Assembly: GCA_000471045.1 (NCBI GenBank)
Contig: KI301992.1
Coordinates: forward strand, 2,657,452-2,721,451
Origin: an actinobacterium LLX17
Lineage (GTDB): Bacteria; Actinomycetota; Actinomycetes; Propionibacteriales; Nocardioidaceae
Direction: 5' to 3'
DNA: 64,000 nucleotides
Positions 52,031-59,705 of the stretch are shown in pieces. Each line of letters starts with the position of its first letter. Within the stretch, counting starts at the first letter, position 1. The translations under genes and the position numbers were made by a program. The notes beneath the pieces were generated by a model. The model saw only the letters and a list, made by a program, of their open reading frames with translations. It did not search any database and was not told where the DNA came from.

Positions 52031-53137
52031 ATGAGCGGACCGCTGCGTCCTCCCACCGGCATCGAGATGCCGGTGCTGTTGACGGTGCCCGACCACGTGC
52101 CGGCCCCCGTGGCCGTCATCGCCCACCGCGGGGCCTCCGGCTACCGCCCCGAGCACACGATCGCGTCCTACGAGCTTGCCATCGAGCAGGGCGCCGACAT
52201 CATCGAGCCCGACCTCGTCAGCACCGCCGACGGGGTGCTCGTCGCGCGGCACGAGAACGAGATCGGCGGCACCACCGACGTCGCCGCACACCCGGAGTTC
52301 GCCGCCCGGCACACCACCAAGACGATCGACGGGCGGTCCGTCACCGGGTGGTTCACCGAGGACTTCACACTGGCCGAGCTGCGCACCCTGCGAGCCGTCG
52401 AGCGCCTGCCCCAGATGCGCCCGGGCAACACGGTCTACGACGGCCGCTTCGCGATCCCCACGTTCGACGAGGTGCTGGACCTCGCGGTGGCCGCAGGCCG
52501 TCGCACGGGCCGCACGATCGGCGTGGCCCCCGAGACCAAGCACCCCAGCCACTTCGCCGCGCTCGGCCTGTCCCTCACCGAGCCGCTGCTGGCGAGCCTG
52601 CGCCGGGTCGGGTGGGACCACGCGGGCGCACCCGTCATCGTGCAGTCCTTCGAGACCGGCAACCTGCGCGACCTCGCGGGCCGCAGCGGGGTGCCCCTCG
52701 CCCAGCTCGTCGACTCCCACGGCGCGCCGTTCGACCGGCAGCTGGCGGGCGATCCCACCACCTACGCCGACCTGCTGACCCCGGTGGGCCTGCGCGAGGT
52801 CTCGACCTACGCCGGCTGGCTGGCCCCGCACAAGCACCTGGTGCTGCCCCGCGACGCGGACGGCGCACTGACCGGCGAGCATCGGCTCGTCGACGAGGCG
52901 CACGAGGTCGGGCTGCGCGTCGTCGCGTGGACCTTCCGGCTCGAGAACCACTTCCTGCCGGCCGACCTGCGCCGCCGTGGTGGGCCGAACGCACCGGGCA
53001 GCCTCACCCGCGAGCTGCGGGCGGCGCTGCGCGCCGGGGTCGATGCGGTGTTCACCGATCACCCGGACCTCGCCGTGTCCGTGCGCGACGCCCATGCGTC
53101 GGGCACCGCCTCGGGCGCGCTGATGCACCGGGCCTGA
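52031..53137 (+). CDS. Glycerophosphodiester phosphodiesterase
   Basis: A 368-residue GlpQ-type enzyme hydrolysing glycerophosphodiesters to glycerol-3-phosphate and an alcohol. The active-site blocks are VIAHRGASGYRPEHTIASY (first His and Arg), ADIIEPDLVSTADGVLVARHEN (metal Glu/Asp and second His) and APETKHP (metal Glu). The long insert with TTKTIDGRSVTGWF is typical of the periplasmic/secreted GlpQ group, yet no signal peptide is visible from ATG 52031, which has GGAG five bases upstream; ATG 52067 is an alternative. It follows the TetR gene by 68 bases. Confidence 0.88.
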   Translation: MSGPLRPPTGIEMPVLLTVPDHVPAPVAVIAHRGASGYRPEHTIASYELAIEQGADIIEPDLVSTADGVLVARHENEIGGTTDVAAHPEFAARHTTKTIDGRSVTGWFTEDFTLAELRTLRAVERLPQMRPGNTVYDGRFAIPTFDEVLDLAVAAGRRTGRTIGVAPETKHPSHFAALGLSLTEPLLASLRRVGWDHAGAPVIVQSFETGNLRDLAGRSGVPLAQLVDSHGAPFDRQLAGDPTTYADLLTPVGLREVSTYAGWLAPHKHLVLPRDADGALTGEHRLVDEAHEVGLRVVAWTFRLENHFLPADLRRRGGPNAPGSLTRELRAALRAGVDAVFTDHPDLAVSVRDAHASGTASGALMHRA

Positions 53138-53152
53138 CTCAGGCCCAGCTGG

Positions 53153-53914
53153 TCAGGCCTTGCGCAGCTCGAGGAAGATGCTGGGCCCGAAGTCCTTGCG
53201 GGCCAGCGGCCGCTGGACGGCCTTCTCGACGGCGACCATCAGGCCGTGCGGCACGGCCTTCTTGAGCCGCTGGCTGCGCAGGTTGGAAACCGAGAGCTTG
53301 TCGTGCAGGCGCAGGCCGGCCGACTCCAGCTGGCCCACGACGGTGTCGATGTTGTGGTTGACGAACGCGATGGCGTCGGGCTCGTCGACGGGGGCCGTGC
53401 GGATGCTGACCGGCTCGGTGGGCAGCGGGGTGCCGGCCTTCTTGTGCGCGCGACGGTTCTTGAAGTGGCCATAGTTGGCGACCTCGATGATCGCGGTGCC
53501 ACCGGGCGAGAGGACGCGGGAGATCTCGGCGAACTCCACCGTGGGCTCGGGGATGTGATGCATGACGCGCACCATCGTCACCAGGTCGAGCTCGCCGTCG
53601 GCGAACTGCAGGTCGTCGGCCTGCATGCGGACCTTCGCGATGTCGGTGCCGCGCAGCACGTCCTCGGCGGCCTCGAGCTGCGTGCGGCTGGGCTCGGCGA
53701 GCGTGACGTGGTCGGCGTACTGGCGCAGCAGCAGGCACAACCGGCCGAAGCCACCACCGATGTCGGCGGCACGACCGAAGCGGCGGCCGTCCAGCAGGGT
53801 GCGCAGCGCGGCCTCCTCGGCGGCGTGCTCGTAGTCCCGCTCGTCCCAGTACTTCGTGTAGTCATAACCACGGTCGTACTGGTCGGCCACCTTCTTGCGC
53901 TTCTCCTCGTTCAC
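53153..53914 (-). CDS. Class I SAM-dependent methyltransferase
   Basis: A 253-residue methyltransferase. Motif I AADIGGGFGRLCLLL near 49-63, acidic loop ending VTLAEPS, motif post-I MQADDLQFADGELDLVTMVRVMHHIPEP, and the LSPGGTAIIEVANYG strand. The N terminus is Lys/Glu-rich. The acceptor is unknown; the group includes small-molecule and quinone methyltransferases. GTG 53914 has TAGGCT six bases upstream. Upstream on the same strand lies the crotonase gene, with 20 bases between its stop and this start, so the methyltransferase can be read from either promoter. Confidence 0.83.
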   Translation of the reverse strand: MNEEKRKKVADQYDRGYDYTKYWDERDYEHAAEEAALRTLLDGRRFGRAADIGGGFGRLCLLLRQYADHVTLAEPSRTQLEAAEDVLRGTDIAKVRMQADDLQFADGELDLVTMVRVMHHIPEPTVEFAEISRVLSPGGTAIIEVANYGHFKNRRAHKKAGTPLPTEPVSIRTAPVDEPDAIAFVNHNIDTVVGQLESAGLRLHDKLSVSNLRSQRLKKAVPHGLMVAVEKAVQRPLARKDFGPSIFLELRKA

Positions 53915-53920
53915 CCGGTC

Positions 53921-53926
53921 AGCCTA
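53921..53926 (-). promoter_or_regulatory. -10 box for the methyltransferase gene
   Basis: TAGGCT on the minus strand six bases before GTG 53914; lies in the 20-bp gap after the crotonase stop. Confidence 0.45.
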
Positions 53927-53934
53927 CCGAGGAC

Positions 53935-54738
53935 TCATCGGAGCGCGCGCGGGCCGAACTGCGGATCTTCCTTCGCTGCGGCGGCGCGGCGGGTCTCCTT
54001 GGCGTTCGCCGACCGCAGCATGTGCATCTGCAGTCGGCGTTCCAGGGAGAACTGGGCGCGGACGCTGCGGCGGGCGGCCTCGTTGAGGAGTCGCTTGCTG
54101 CCGCTGACCGCGTCCGGGGAGCGCGCCAGCAGCTGCTCGACCAGCTCGCCGGCCGGGACCGACGGGTCGTCGGCCACCCCGGAGGCGAGGCCCCAGGCGG
54201 CGGCCTGCTCGCCCGAGAAGATCTCACCGGTCATCGTCAGGCGCTTCGCCAGATCAAGGGGGACCTGCTCGACCAGGGGGATCGTGCCGCTCATGTCGGG
54301 CACGAGACCCCACTTGGCCTCCAGCAGCGACCACTTGGCATCGGGCGTGGTGAAGCGGAAGTCGGCGGCGAGCGCGAGCTGGATGCCGGCGCCGAAGACG
54401 TGACCGTGCGTGACCGCGATGACCGGCACGGGGAGCCGGCGCCACGCCCACAGCGACTGCTGGAACATGTTGGTGCCCCGCAAGGGGTTGGGCACGAACC
54501 CGCGCAGCACCTTGGCCGGTGTGCGGTTGACGCTGGGGAAGTCGAGGCCGGCGCAGAACGACGTGCCGTTGCCCGTCAGCAGGACGGCGCGCACCGAGCG
54601 GTCCTTGGCGAGCCGCGCGGCGGTCTCGCGCAGGCCGTCGAGGACGCCGAAGTCGACGGCGTTGAGCTTGTCGGGCCGGTTCAGGCGGACGTGGGCGACG
54701 TGCCCGTCGATCTCGGTGATCACCCGGGGTTCGGTCAT
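53935..54738 (-). CDS. Enoyl-CoA hydratase/isomerase (crotonase) family protein
   Basis: A 267-residue crotonase. Oxyanion-hole segments GNGTSFCAGLDF and HGHVFGAGIQLALAADFRF are present, and a Glu lies in LLEAKWGLVPD where hydratases carry an active Glu. A long insertion (VNRTPAKVLRGFVPNPLRGTNMFQQS) separates the two. The reaction could be hydration or isomerisation of an acyl-CoA; substrate unknown. The ATG has TAGCAT six bases upstream. Confidence 0.85.
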   Translation of the reverse strand: MTEPRVITEIDGHVAHVRLNRPDKLNAVDFGVLDGLRETAARLAKDRSVRAVLLTGNGTSFCAGLDFPSVNRTPAKVLRGFVPNPLRGTNMFQQSLWAWRRLPVPVIAVTHGHVFGAGIQLALAADFRFTTPDAKWSLLEAKWGLVPDMSGTIPLVEQVPLDLAKRLTMTGEIFSGEQAAAWGLASGVADDPSVPAGELVEQLLARSPDAVSGSKRLLNEAARRSVRAQFSLERRLQMHMLRSANAKETRRAAAAKEDPQFGPRALR

Positions 54739-54744
54739 GGCGCG

Positions 54745-54750
54745 ATGCTA
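54745..54750 (-). promoter_or_regulatory. -10 box for the crotonase gene
   Basis: TAGCAT on the minus strand six bases before ATG 54738. Confidence 0.45.
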
Positions 54751-54769
54751 CGCGGGGTCGACGAGACCC

Positions 54770-55780
54770 TCAGGAGGTGCGGTCGGCCAGGCGGGCCAGC
54801 ACGATCTCGACCTGGTCGGCCAGCGACGTCGGCCGTGCGACCTGCGCCGTGTCCTCGTGACGCATCCGTGACGGCCAGCCGGCGCCGCCCAGCATGACGA
54901 GCGCGTCGGCCCGGGCCGAGGAGGCGACCTGCCAGACGTGGTCGTCGGTGGACTTCGCGGCCTGCGACCACAGGAAGACCACCGCCGGATGGATCGAGGC
55001 GATGACGTTGGCCAGCGCTCCGGCGGGGAGTCGCGCGCCGAAGGAGTGGCAGGCGACCCCGCGACCCGCGAGGGCTGCCTGCAGGGCCACGACTGCCAGG
55101 GAGTGCGGATCATCGTCGACGGTGGCCAGCAGGACGCCGGCATGCCGGCGGTCGAGATCGGGCCAGCTCCGCACGTACGCCCGTAGCTCGGTGGCCAGCG
55201 TGTCGCAGACGAGGAGCTCGGAGTCGACGCCGATCGTGCCGTCGGCCACGGCCTCGGCGACGTGCCGGAGGGCCGGCTGCAGGTACGCGTCCCACGCGTC
55301 GATGACCCCGTGCTCGATCACGGCAGCGGCCAGCAGGCGGGCCAGGCGCCCACCGTCGAGCCGGGCCGACGAGGCGAAGATGTCGGCGGCGAACAGCTGC
55401 GGTGCCTCCAGGGCCCCGTCGACGTCAGCGGTCGACGAGGGGTGAGCGACCGGCGCGACGTCGTGGGTGGCGGCGAGCCGTGCTGCGGTGCGCGGCGCGA
55501 CGCCCCGACCGATCAGTCCGTGCAGCAGCTCGACGCGCGAGATGTCGGACTCGGAGTAGCGCCGGTGACCGCCCTTGGTGCGGTCCGTGGGCCCGAGGCC
55601 GTAGCGGCGCTCCCAGGTGCGCAGGGTCGACGCCGAGACGTGCAGGCGCTCGGCGACGGCGCCCACGCTCCAGGTCAGAGCAGGGGCGTCGTCGTCCGTG
55701 GTCGATCCGTCCGGGTCCACGCTGGCGGGCCCGGACCGAGACGGATCTGCGCGTGGAGCCACTGGGGCGTCCTCGCTCAT
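54770..55780 (-). CDS. MerR-family regulator with B12-binding-like domain
   Basis: A 336-residue regulator of the CarH/LitR layout: MerR domain (SVGAVAERLHVSASTLRTWERRYGLGPTDRTKGGHRRY, ~52-88), helical bundle (~125-215) and Rossmann-like cobalamin domain (~220-320). In light sensors of this type a Trp-x9-Glu-His motif and a DxHxxG loop bind B12. Here the corresponding segments read DSELLV and DDPHSLAV, so the capping His is absent and the loop Gly is changed. B12 binding is therefore doubtful. It is read from the DUF4235 gene promoter, ten bases after that stop. Confidence 0.8.
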   Translation of the reverse strand: MSEDAPVAPRADPSRSGPASVDPDGSTTDDDAPALTWSVGAVAERLHVSASTLRTWERRYGLGPTDRTKGGHRRYSESDISRVELLHGLIGRGVAPRTAARLAATHDVAPVAHPSSTADVDGALEAPQLFAADIFASSARLDGGRLARLLAAAVIEHGVIDAWDAYLQPALRHVAEAVADGTIGVDSELLVCDTLATELRAYVRSWPDLDRRHAGVLLATVDDDPHSLAVVALQAALAGRGVACHSFGARLPAGALANVIASIHPAVVFLWSQAAKSTDDHVWQVASSARADALVMLGGAGWPSRMRHEDTAQVARPTSLADQVEIVLARLADRTS

Positions 55781-55790
55781 CGCCCTCCGC

Positions 55791-56102
55791 TCAGGACCCC
55801 GGCCACTCCCCGGTGGCCTTCTCAAAGGCCCGGGCGCCCTGCCGGGTGATGATCGCCTTGATGGTGGCGTAGAGAGCGCCCTGCACCACCGCAGCGACCA
55901 GGATCTCCTTGAACGAGTACTCGGTCTGCAGCGGACCGGGCGCGTCCGACTGGTGGCCGGGACTGACCCGCTTCCAGATCTGCTTGAAGATCATCGACGC
56001 GAGGAGACCGCCCAGGATGCCGCTGACGAGGCCGACGGGCCGGTACAGCAGCTTGGCGGAGGTGCTCGCCTTCTTCTCGGTGCTCACGCTGGAGGAAGCC
56101 AT
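55791..56102 (-). CDS. DUF4235 small membrane protein
   Basis: A 103-residue protein with two membrane segments (about 20-40 and 66-86) and the family pattern KLLYRPVGLVSGILGGLLASMIFKQIWKR and FKEILVAAVVQGALYATIKAIITRQGARAFEKATGEWPG. Its function is unknown; the family is frequent in actinobacteria. ATG 56102 has TAGCGT six bases upstream. It precedes the MerR/B12-type gene by ten bases. Confidence 0.82.
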   Translation of the reverse strand: MASSSVSTEKKASTSAKLLYRPVGLVSGILGGLLASMIFKQIWKRVSPGHQSDAPGPLQTEYSFKEILVAAVVQGALYATIKAIITRQGARAFEKATGEWPGS

Positions 56103-56108
56103 GGGGAA

Positions 56109-56114
56109 ACGCTA
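56109..56114 (-). promoter_or_regulatory. -10 box for the DUF4235-MerR operon
   Basis: TAGCGT on the minus strand six bases before ATG 56102. Confidence 0.45.
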
Positions 56115-56179
56115 GGCCGGATCGATCCGCTCGGCATGCCCAGATGCGTGCCGGCGCCCACGCTGGGTACCCGCAGGTC

Positions 56180-56926
56180 ATGACTCCTTCGCCTTCGGAC
56201 CTCGTGCACCGACCCGCCGAGCTGTTCTTCACGGGCCTCGCTCGCCTGCGCGGCGCGAAGGCATTCCACCCCCGGGGTACCGTCGCCCAGGGGATCCTCC
56301 GCCTCGACGACCCCGCCAGCGCCTGGGCCGCCGCGTTCGGCACCGGTGAGCGGCCGGTCCTGGCGCGGCTGTCCCGCGGCATCGGCCTGCCGCAGCAGCT
56401 GCCCGACATCCTGGGCATCGCGCTGCGCGTCCCCAGCGACGCCGGCCCGGTCGACGTGCTGGTGGGCTCGGTCGCGCCCGGTCGCCTCGGCACCTACGTG
56501 CTGCTGCCCTCGCCGCGGTGGACCGCACGGCGCTTCAGCACCCTGCTGCCGTACGTGGGCCCGGCCGGGTCGGTGGTGCTCGGCCTGCAGTCCGCCGGCG
56601 ACCAGACCGGCTCCGCGCGGCTCGACGAGGCGCGCGACACGATCGGCGGACCCGGCCTGGACCTGGACGTGCTGGAGCGTCCGCACGGCGAGGACTGGCG
56701 GGTCGTCGGCCGGTTGCGCCTCGACCAGCACGCCGAGCCTGTGCCCGACGGCTTCGACCCGGTGCGACACGCCCACCCCGCGCTGCGTCTCGCGCGGCCA
56801 CTGACCGGCATCCGAGAGGCCGCCTACCGGGGGTCGCGGCGTGGCCGGGAGCGGCCCGACCACCAGATCCCCGTGCCCAGCAGCACCGTCCCCGAGACGA
56901 CGGCACCGGAGCGCCCCGCGCCCTGA
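56180..56926 (+). CDS. Conserved protein of unknown function, possibly catalase-fold-like
   Basis: A 248-residue protein. Segments AKAFHPRGTVAQGILRLDDP, PVLARLSRGIGLPQQLPDILGIALRVP and FSTLLPYVGPAGSVVLGLQS resemble actinobacterial proteins that I associate with a catalase-like beta barrel, where HPRG and ARLSRG correspond to the haem-side strands. No catalase active-site set (His, Asn, Tyr) can be completed, so no activity is claimed. The tail is basic then Pro/Thr-rich. ATG 56180 is preferred; an open ATG at 56144 lacks similarity. Confidence 0.5.
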   Translation: MTPSPSDLVHRPAELFFTGLARLRGAKAFHPRGTVAQGILRLDDPASAWAAAFGTGERPVLARLSRGIGLPQQLPDILGIALRVPSDAGPVDVLVGSVAPGRLGTYVLLPSPRWTARRFSTLLPYVGPAGSVVLGLQSAGDQTGSARLDEARDTIGGPGLDLDVLERPHGEDWRVVGRLRLDQHAEPVPDGFDPVRHAHPALRLARPLTGIREAAYRGSRRGRERPDHQIPVPSSTVPETTAPERPAP

Positions 56927-56945
56927 CCGGCCCCGGAACGCACGC

Positions 56946-56975
56946 GATCCCGGCCCCTGGGAAGGGACCGGGATC
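56946..56975 (-). terminator. Terminator of tRNA-Leu
   Basis: Stem GATCCCGG (56946-56953) with CCGGGATC (56968-56975) and an inner CCC/GGG pairing, twelve bases after the tRNA 3' end. Confidence 0.75.
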
Positions 56976-56987
56976 TCGGTCGTCCTG

Positions 56988-57070
56988 TGCGCGAGGGGGG
57001 ATTCGAACCCCCACGCCCTTGCGGACACTGGCACCTGAAGCCAGCGCGTCTACCATTCCGCCACCCGCGC
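56988..57070 (-). tRNA. tRNA-Leu (anticodon CAG)
   Basis: An 83-nt class II tRNA on the minus strand: acceptor GCGCGGG/CTCGCGC (one G-U pair), anticodon stem CTGGC/GCCAG with loop TTCAGGT (anticodon CAG), variable arm TGTCCGCAAGGGCG, T loop TTCGAAT. Discriminator A, CCA not encoded. Position next to fhaA matches the mycobacterial order. Confidence 0.95.
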
Positions 57071-57189
57071 GACATCGGTCCGACCGAGGTCGAACCGATC
57101 ACCGAGTCTAGCACCGGAGCATGCCCTCCTCGGCGGGGTGTCGATACGATCAGTACGGCGGTCCGAGTCGACGACGAAGGGGGGCGACC

Positions 57190-57912
57190 GTGGCAGGTGT
57201 GTTGCAGCGCTTCGAGCAGCGGCTCGAAGGTGTCGTCACCGGCGCCTTCGCGCGCGCTTTCCGCAGTGCCGTCCAGCCGGTCGAGATCGCGTCCGCGCTC
57301 CAGCGCGAGATCGACAACTCGGCCCAGGTGCTGTCCCGTGACCGGCGCTTGGTGCCGAACGACTTCACCGTCGAGCTGTCGGCCCAGGACTTCGAACGGC
57401 TCGATCCCTTCGGCGCCACCCTCACCGACGAGCTGGGCGCCATGGTGCGCGAGCACGTCAAGGAGCAGCGCTACACGCTGGCCGGTGGCCTCAACATCGT
57501 CTTCGTCGAGGCGCCCGACCTGGGCACCGGGCGCTTCCGCGTGCGCAGCCGCACCAACGCGTCGGTGCGCTCGGCCTCGTCCTCGCGCATGACCGACTCG
57601 GCGGTCCGCCGGTCCGAGGCGTACGTCGAGGTCAACGGCACCCGCCACCCCCTCACGGCCGCGGGCCTGGTCATCGGTCGCGGGTCCGAGGCCGACCTGC
57701 GCATCGACGACCCCGGCATCTCGCGGCGGCACTGCCAGCTCACGGTGCACGACACCGGCGAGACCGTCGAGGTCACGGTGACCGACCTCGGCTCCACCAA
57801 CGGCGTGGTGCTGAACGGCCATCGCGTCTCGGCCTCCCCGGTGCCCACCGGGTCCGAGATCCGCCTCGGCAACACCACGATGACCATCCGCATCGGCGAG
57901 CGGGAGTCCTGA
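57190..57912 (+). CDS. fhaA: FHA-domain protein FhaA
   Basis: A 240-residue cytoplasmic adaptor. Residues 1-115 form the DUF3662 domain (GVLQRFEQRLEGVVTGAFARAF) typical of FhaA; residues ~150-235 form an FHA domain with GRGSEADLRI, SRRHCQL and LGSTNG, which binds phosphothreonine made by PknB. In mycobacteria FhaA binds the peptidoglycan regulator MviN. The protein is less than half the length of mycobacterial FhaA because the disordered linker is short. GTG 57190 is preceded by AAGGGGGG; TACGAT at 57145-57150 is a possible -10. First gene of a coupled six-gene operon. Confidence 0.92.
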   Translation: MAGVLQRFEQRLEGVVTGAFARAFRSAVQPVEIASALQREIDNSAQVLSRDRRLVPNDFTVELSAQDFERLDPFGATLTDELGAMVREHVKEQRYTLAGGLNIVFVEAPDLGTGRFRVRSRTNASVRSASSSRMTDSAVRRSEAYVEVNGTRHPLTAAGLVIGRGSEADLRIDDPGISRRHCQLTVHDTGETVEVTVTDLGSTNGVVLNGHRVSASPVPTGSEIRLGNTTMTIRIGERES

Positions 57913-58415
57913 TGTCCGAGCTGACCCTCACCCTGATCAAGTTCGGCTTCCTGGCCGTGCTGTGGATCTTCGTCCTGTCGGCGGTGTCGGTCATCCGATC
58001 CGACATCTTCGGCACCAAGGCGCCGGCGCCCGCCAGCACCCCGCGCCGGCCGGGCGCCGCTGCGGCCACGAAGAACAAGGGCAAGACCAAACCCCCGCGC
58101 AAGCCCCGCAAGCCGCAGCGGGGGCGGCCGCAGGTGCTGCAGATCGTCGACGGCCCCAACGCCGGACAGAGCGTGCCGCTCGGTGACCAGACGATCATGC
58201 TCGGCCGTGGCACCGACGCCGCCATCCGCCTCGACGACGACTACGTGTCCACCCGGCACGCACGCTTCGCCACCAACGGCGAGCAGTGGTTCGTCGAGGA
58301 CCTCGGCTCCACCAACGGCACGTTCATCGGCAGCCAGCGCATCACGTCGCCCGTGCCCATCGGGCTCGGCATCCAGGTCCGACTCGGCAAGACGATCGTG
58401 GAGCTGCGGAAGTAA
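57912..58415 (+). CDS. fhaB: FHA-domain protein FhaB (FipA)
   Basis: A 167-residue protein with one N-terminal membrane helix (about 7-28), a Lys/Pro/Arg-rich linker and a C-terminal FHA domain (VLQIVDGPNAGQSVPL, LGRGTDAAIRL, STRHARF, DLGSTNGTFIG). It anchors phosphothreonine binding at the membrane, where PknB and the elongation or division machinery work. Start overlaps the fhaA stop (TGATG). Confidence 0.93.
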   Translation: MSELTLTLIKFGFLAVLWIFVLSAVSVIRSDIFGTKAPAPASTPRRPGAAAATKNKGKTKPPRKPRKPQRGRPQVLQIVDGPNAGQSVPLGDQTIMLGRGTDAAIRLDDDYVSTRHARFATNGEQWFVEDLGSTNGTFIGSQRITSPVPIGLGIQVRLGKTIVELRK

Positions 58416-58418
58416 CCC

Positions 58419-59705
58419 ATGACCCACCTCGCTCTGCGCTACGTCGCGCTCACCGACGTCGGCCTCCGCCGGTCCAACAACCAGGACTCCGGCTACGCCA
58501 GCGACCGCCTGCTCGTCGTCGCCGACGGCATGGGCGGTGCCGCCGCCGGTGACCTCGCCTCGTCCGAGGCGCTCGGCGCCATCCGCCGGGTCGACCGCGA
58601 GCTCGAGGACGACGCGCTCGAGGCGCTCGAGGTCGTCGTCGAGGCCGCCAACCGCCGGCTCGGCGACCTCATCGAGGCCGATCCGGCCGTCGAGGGCATG
58701 GGCACCACGATCGAGGCGATGCTGTGGGACGGCGAGAAGTTCGCCGTGGCCCACCTCGGCGACTCGCGCGCCTACCGGCTGCGCGGCGGCCGCCTGGTGC
58801 AGCTCAGCACCGACCACACCTTCGTGCAGAGCCTGGTCGACGAGGGCAAGCTCAGCCGCGCCGAGGCCCGGACCCACCCGCACCGCTCGCTGCTGCTGCG
58901 CGCGATGCTCGGCCGTGACGACAACGCCGCCGACTACTCCTGGCTCCAGCCGCAGCTCGGTGACCGCTACCTGCTGTGCAGCGACGGCCTCTCCGACATG
59001 GTCGACGACGAGGCGATCGAGCGTTCCCTGACGCACGAGTCGATCGACGTCGCTGCCACCGAGCTGATCCGTCTCGCGCTCGAGGGCGGCGGCCACGACA
59101 ACGTCACCGTCGTCATCGGCGAGATGGTCGAGGCCGAGTCGCTCGACGAGCACAGCGAGCTGTCCTGCGCCGACGGACGCCCCCAGATCGTCGGCGCCGC
59201 GTCCGACGCCCCGCGGCCCCGCACCGGTCAGGTCGCCGACGTGCACGACTCCACCGCCGCCCTGGCGGTCGACCCCGAGGAGCTGCGGTACGCGCCCCTC
59301 GAGCCCAGCCGCTGGCGCTCGATCCGCTGGATCGCGTTCCTGCTCGCCGTCGCCCTGCTGATCGGCGCCGCGCTCTGGTTCGGCTACCGCTGGACGCAGG
59401 AGCAGTACTTCGTCGCCGAGTCCGACGGCACCGTGGCCATCTACCGGGGCATCAACGCCGACGTGCCGGGCATCACCCTGCGCCACGTCGAGACCCGGTC
59501 CGACGTCGAGGTCGACGACCTGGCCACCTTCCAGCGCCGCCAGATCCGCGACGGCATCGAGGTCTCGAGCCTCACCGAAGCCGAGCAGATCGTCGAGGAC
59601 CTCCGCGACAGCATCGCCCCGGAGACACCCGCGCCGACCCCGACACCCGCGCCCGACCCGGCCGCTCCGCCCGCGCCAGCTCCAGGCGAGGTGCCGGCCC
59701 CGTGA
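58419..59705 (+). CDS. pstP: PP2C-type serine/threonine phosphatase PstP
   Basis: A 428-residue membrane phosphatase that reverses PknB phosphorylation. The catalytic PP2C domain (1-237) has the metal Asp residues in RRSNNQDSGY, VVADGMGGAAAG, VAHLGDSRAYR, CSDGLSDMV and GGHDNVTVV. A membrane helix lies near 297-319, followed by an extracytoplasmic domain (about 320-395) and a Pro/Ala-rich end. It begins three bases after the fhaB stop. Confidence 0.95.
   Translation: MTHLALRYVALTDVGLRRSNNQDSGYASDRLLVVADGMGGAAAGDLASSEALGAIRRVDRELEDDALEALEVVVEAANRRLGDLIEADPAVEGMGTTIEAMLWDGEKFAVAHLGDSRAYRLRGGRLVQLSTDHTFVQSLVDEGKLSRAEARTHPHRSLLLRAMLGRDDNAADYSWLQPQLGDRYLLCSDGLSDMVDDEAIERSLTHESIDVAATELIRLALEGGGHDNVTVVIGEMVEAESLDEHSELSCADGRPQIVGAASDAPRPRTGQVADVHDSTAALAVDPEELRYAPLEPSRWRSIRWIAFLLAVALLIGAALWFGYRWTQEQYFVAESDGTVAIYRGINADVPGITLRHVETRSDVEVDDLATFQRRQIRDGIEVSSLTEAEQIVEDLRDSIAPETPAPTPTPAPDPAAPPAPAPGEVPAP

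Noticed and set aside
54770..55780. Calling the MerR protein a B12 photoreceptor
   Set aside because: The capping Glu-His is Glu-Leu and the cobalamin loop lacks its glycine, so the light-sensing function is not supported.
56180..56926. Annotating the 248-residue protein as a catalase or phosphodiesterase
   Set aside because: Only weak resemblance to a catalase-like barrel; no complete active site for either activity can be seen.
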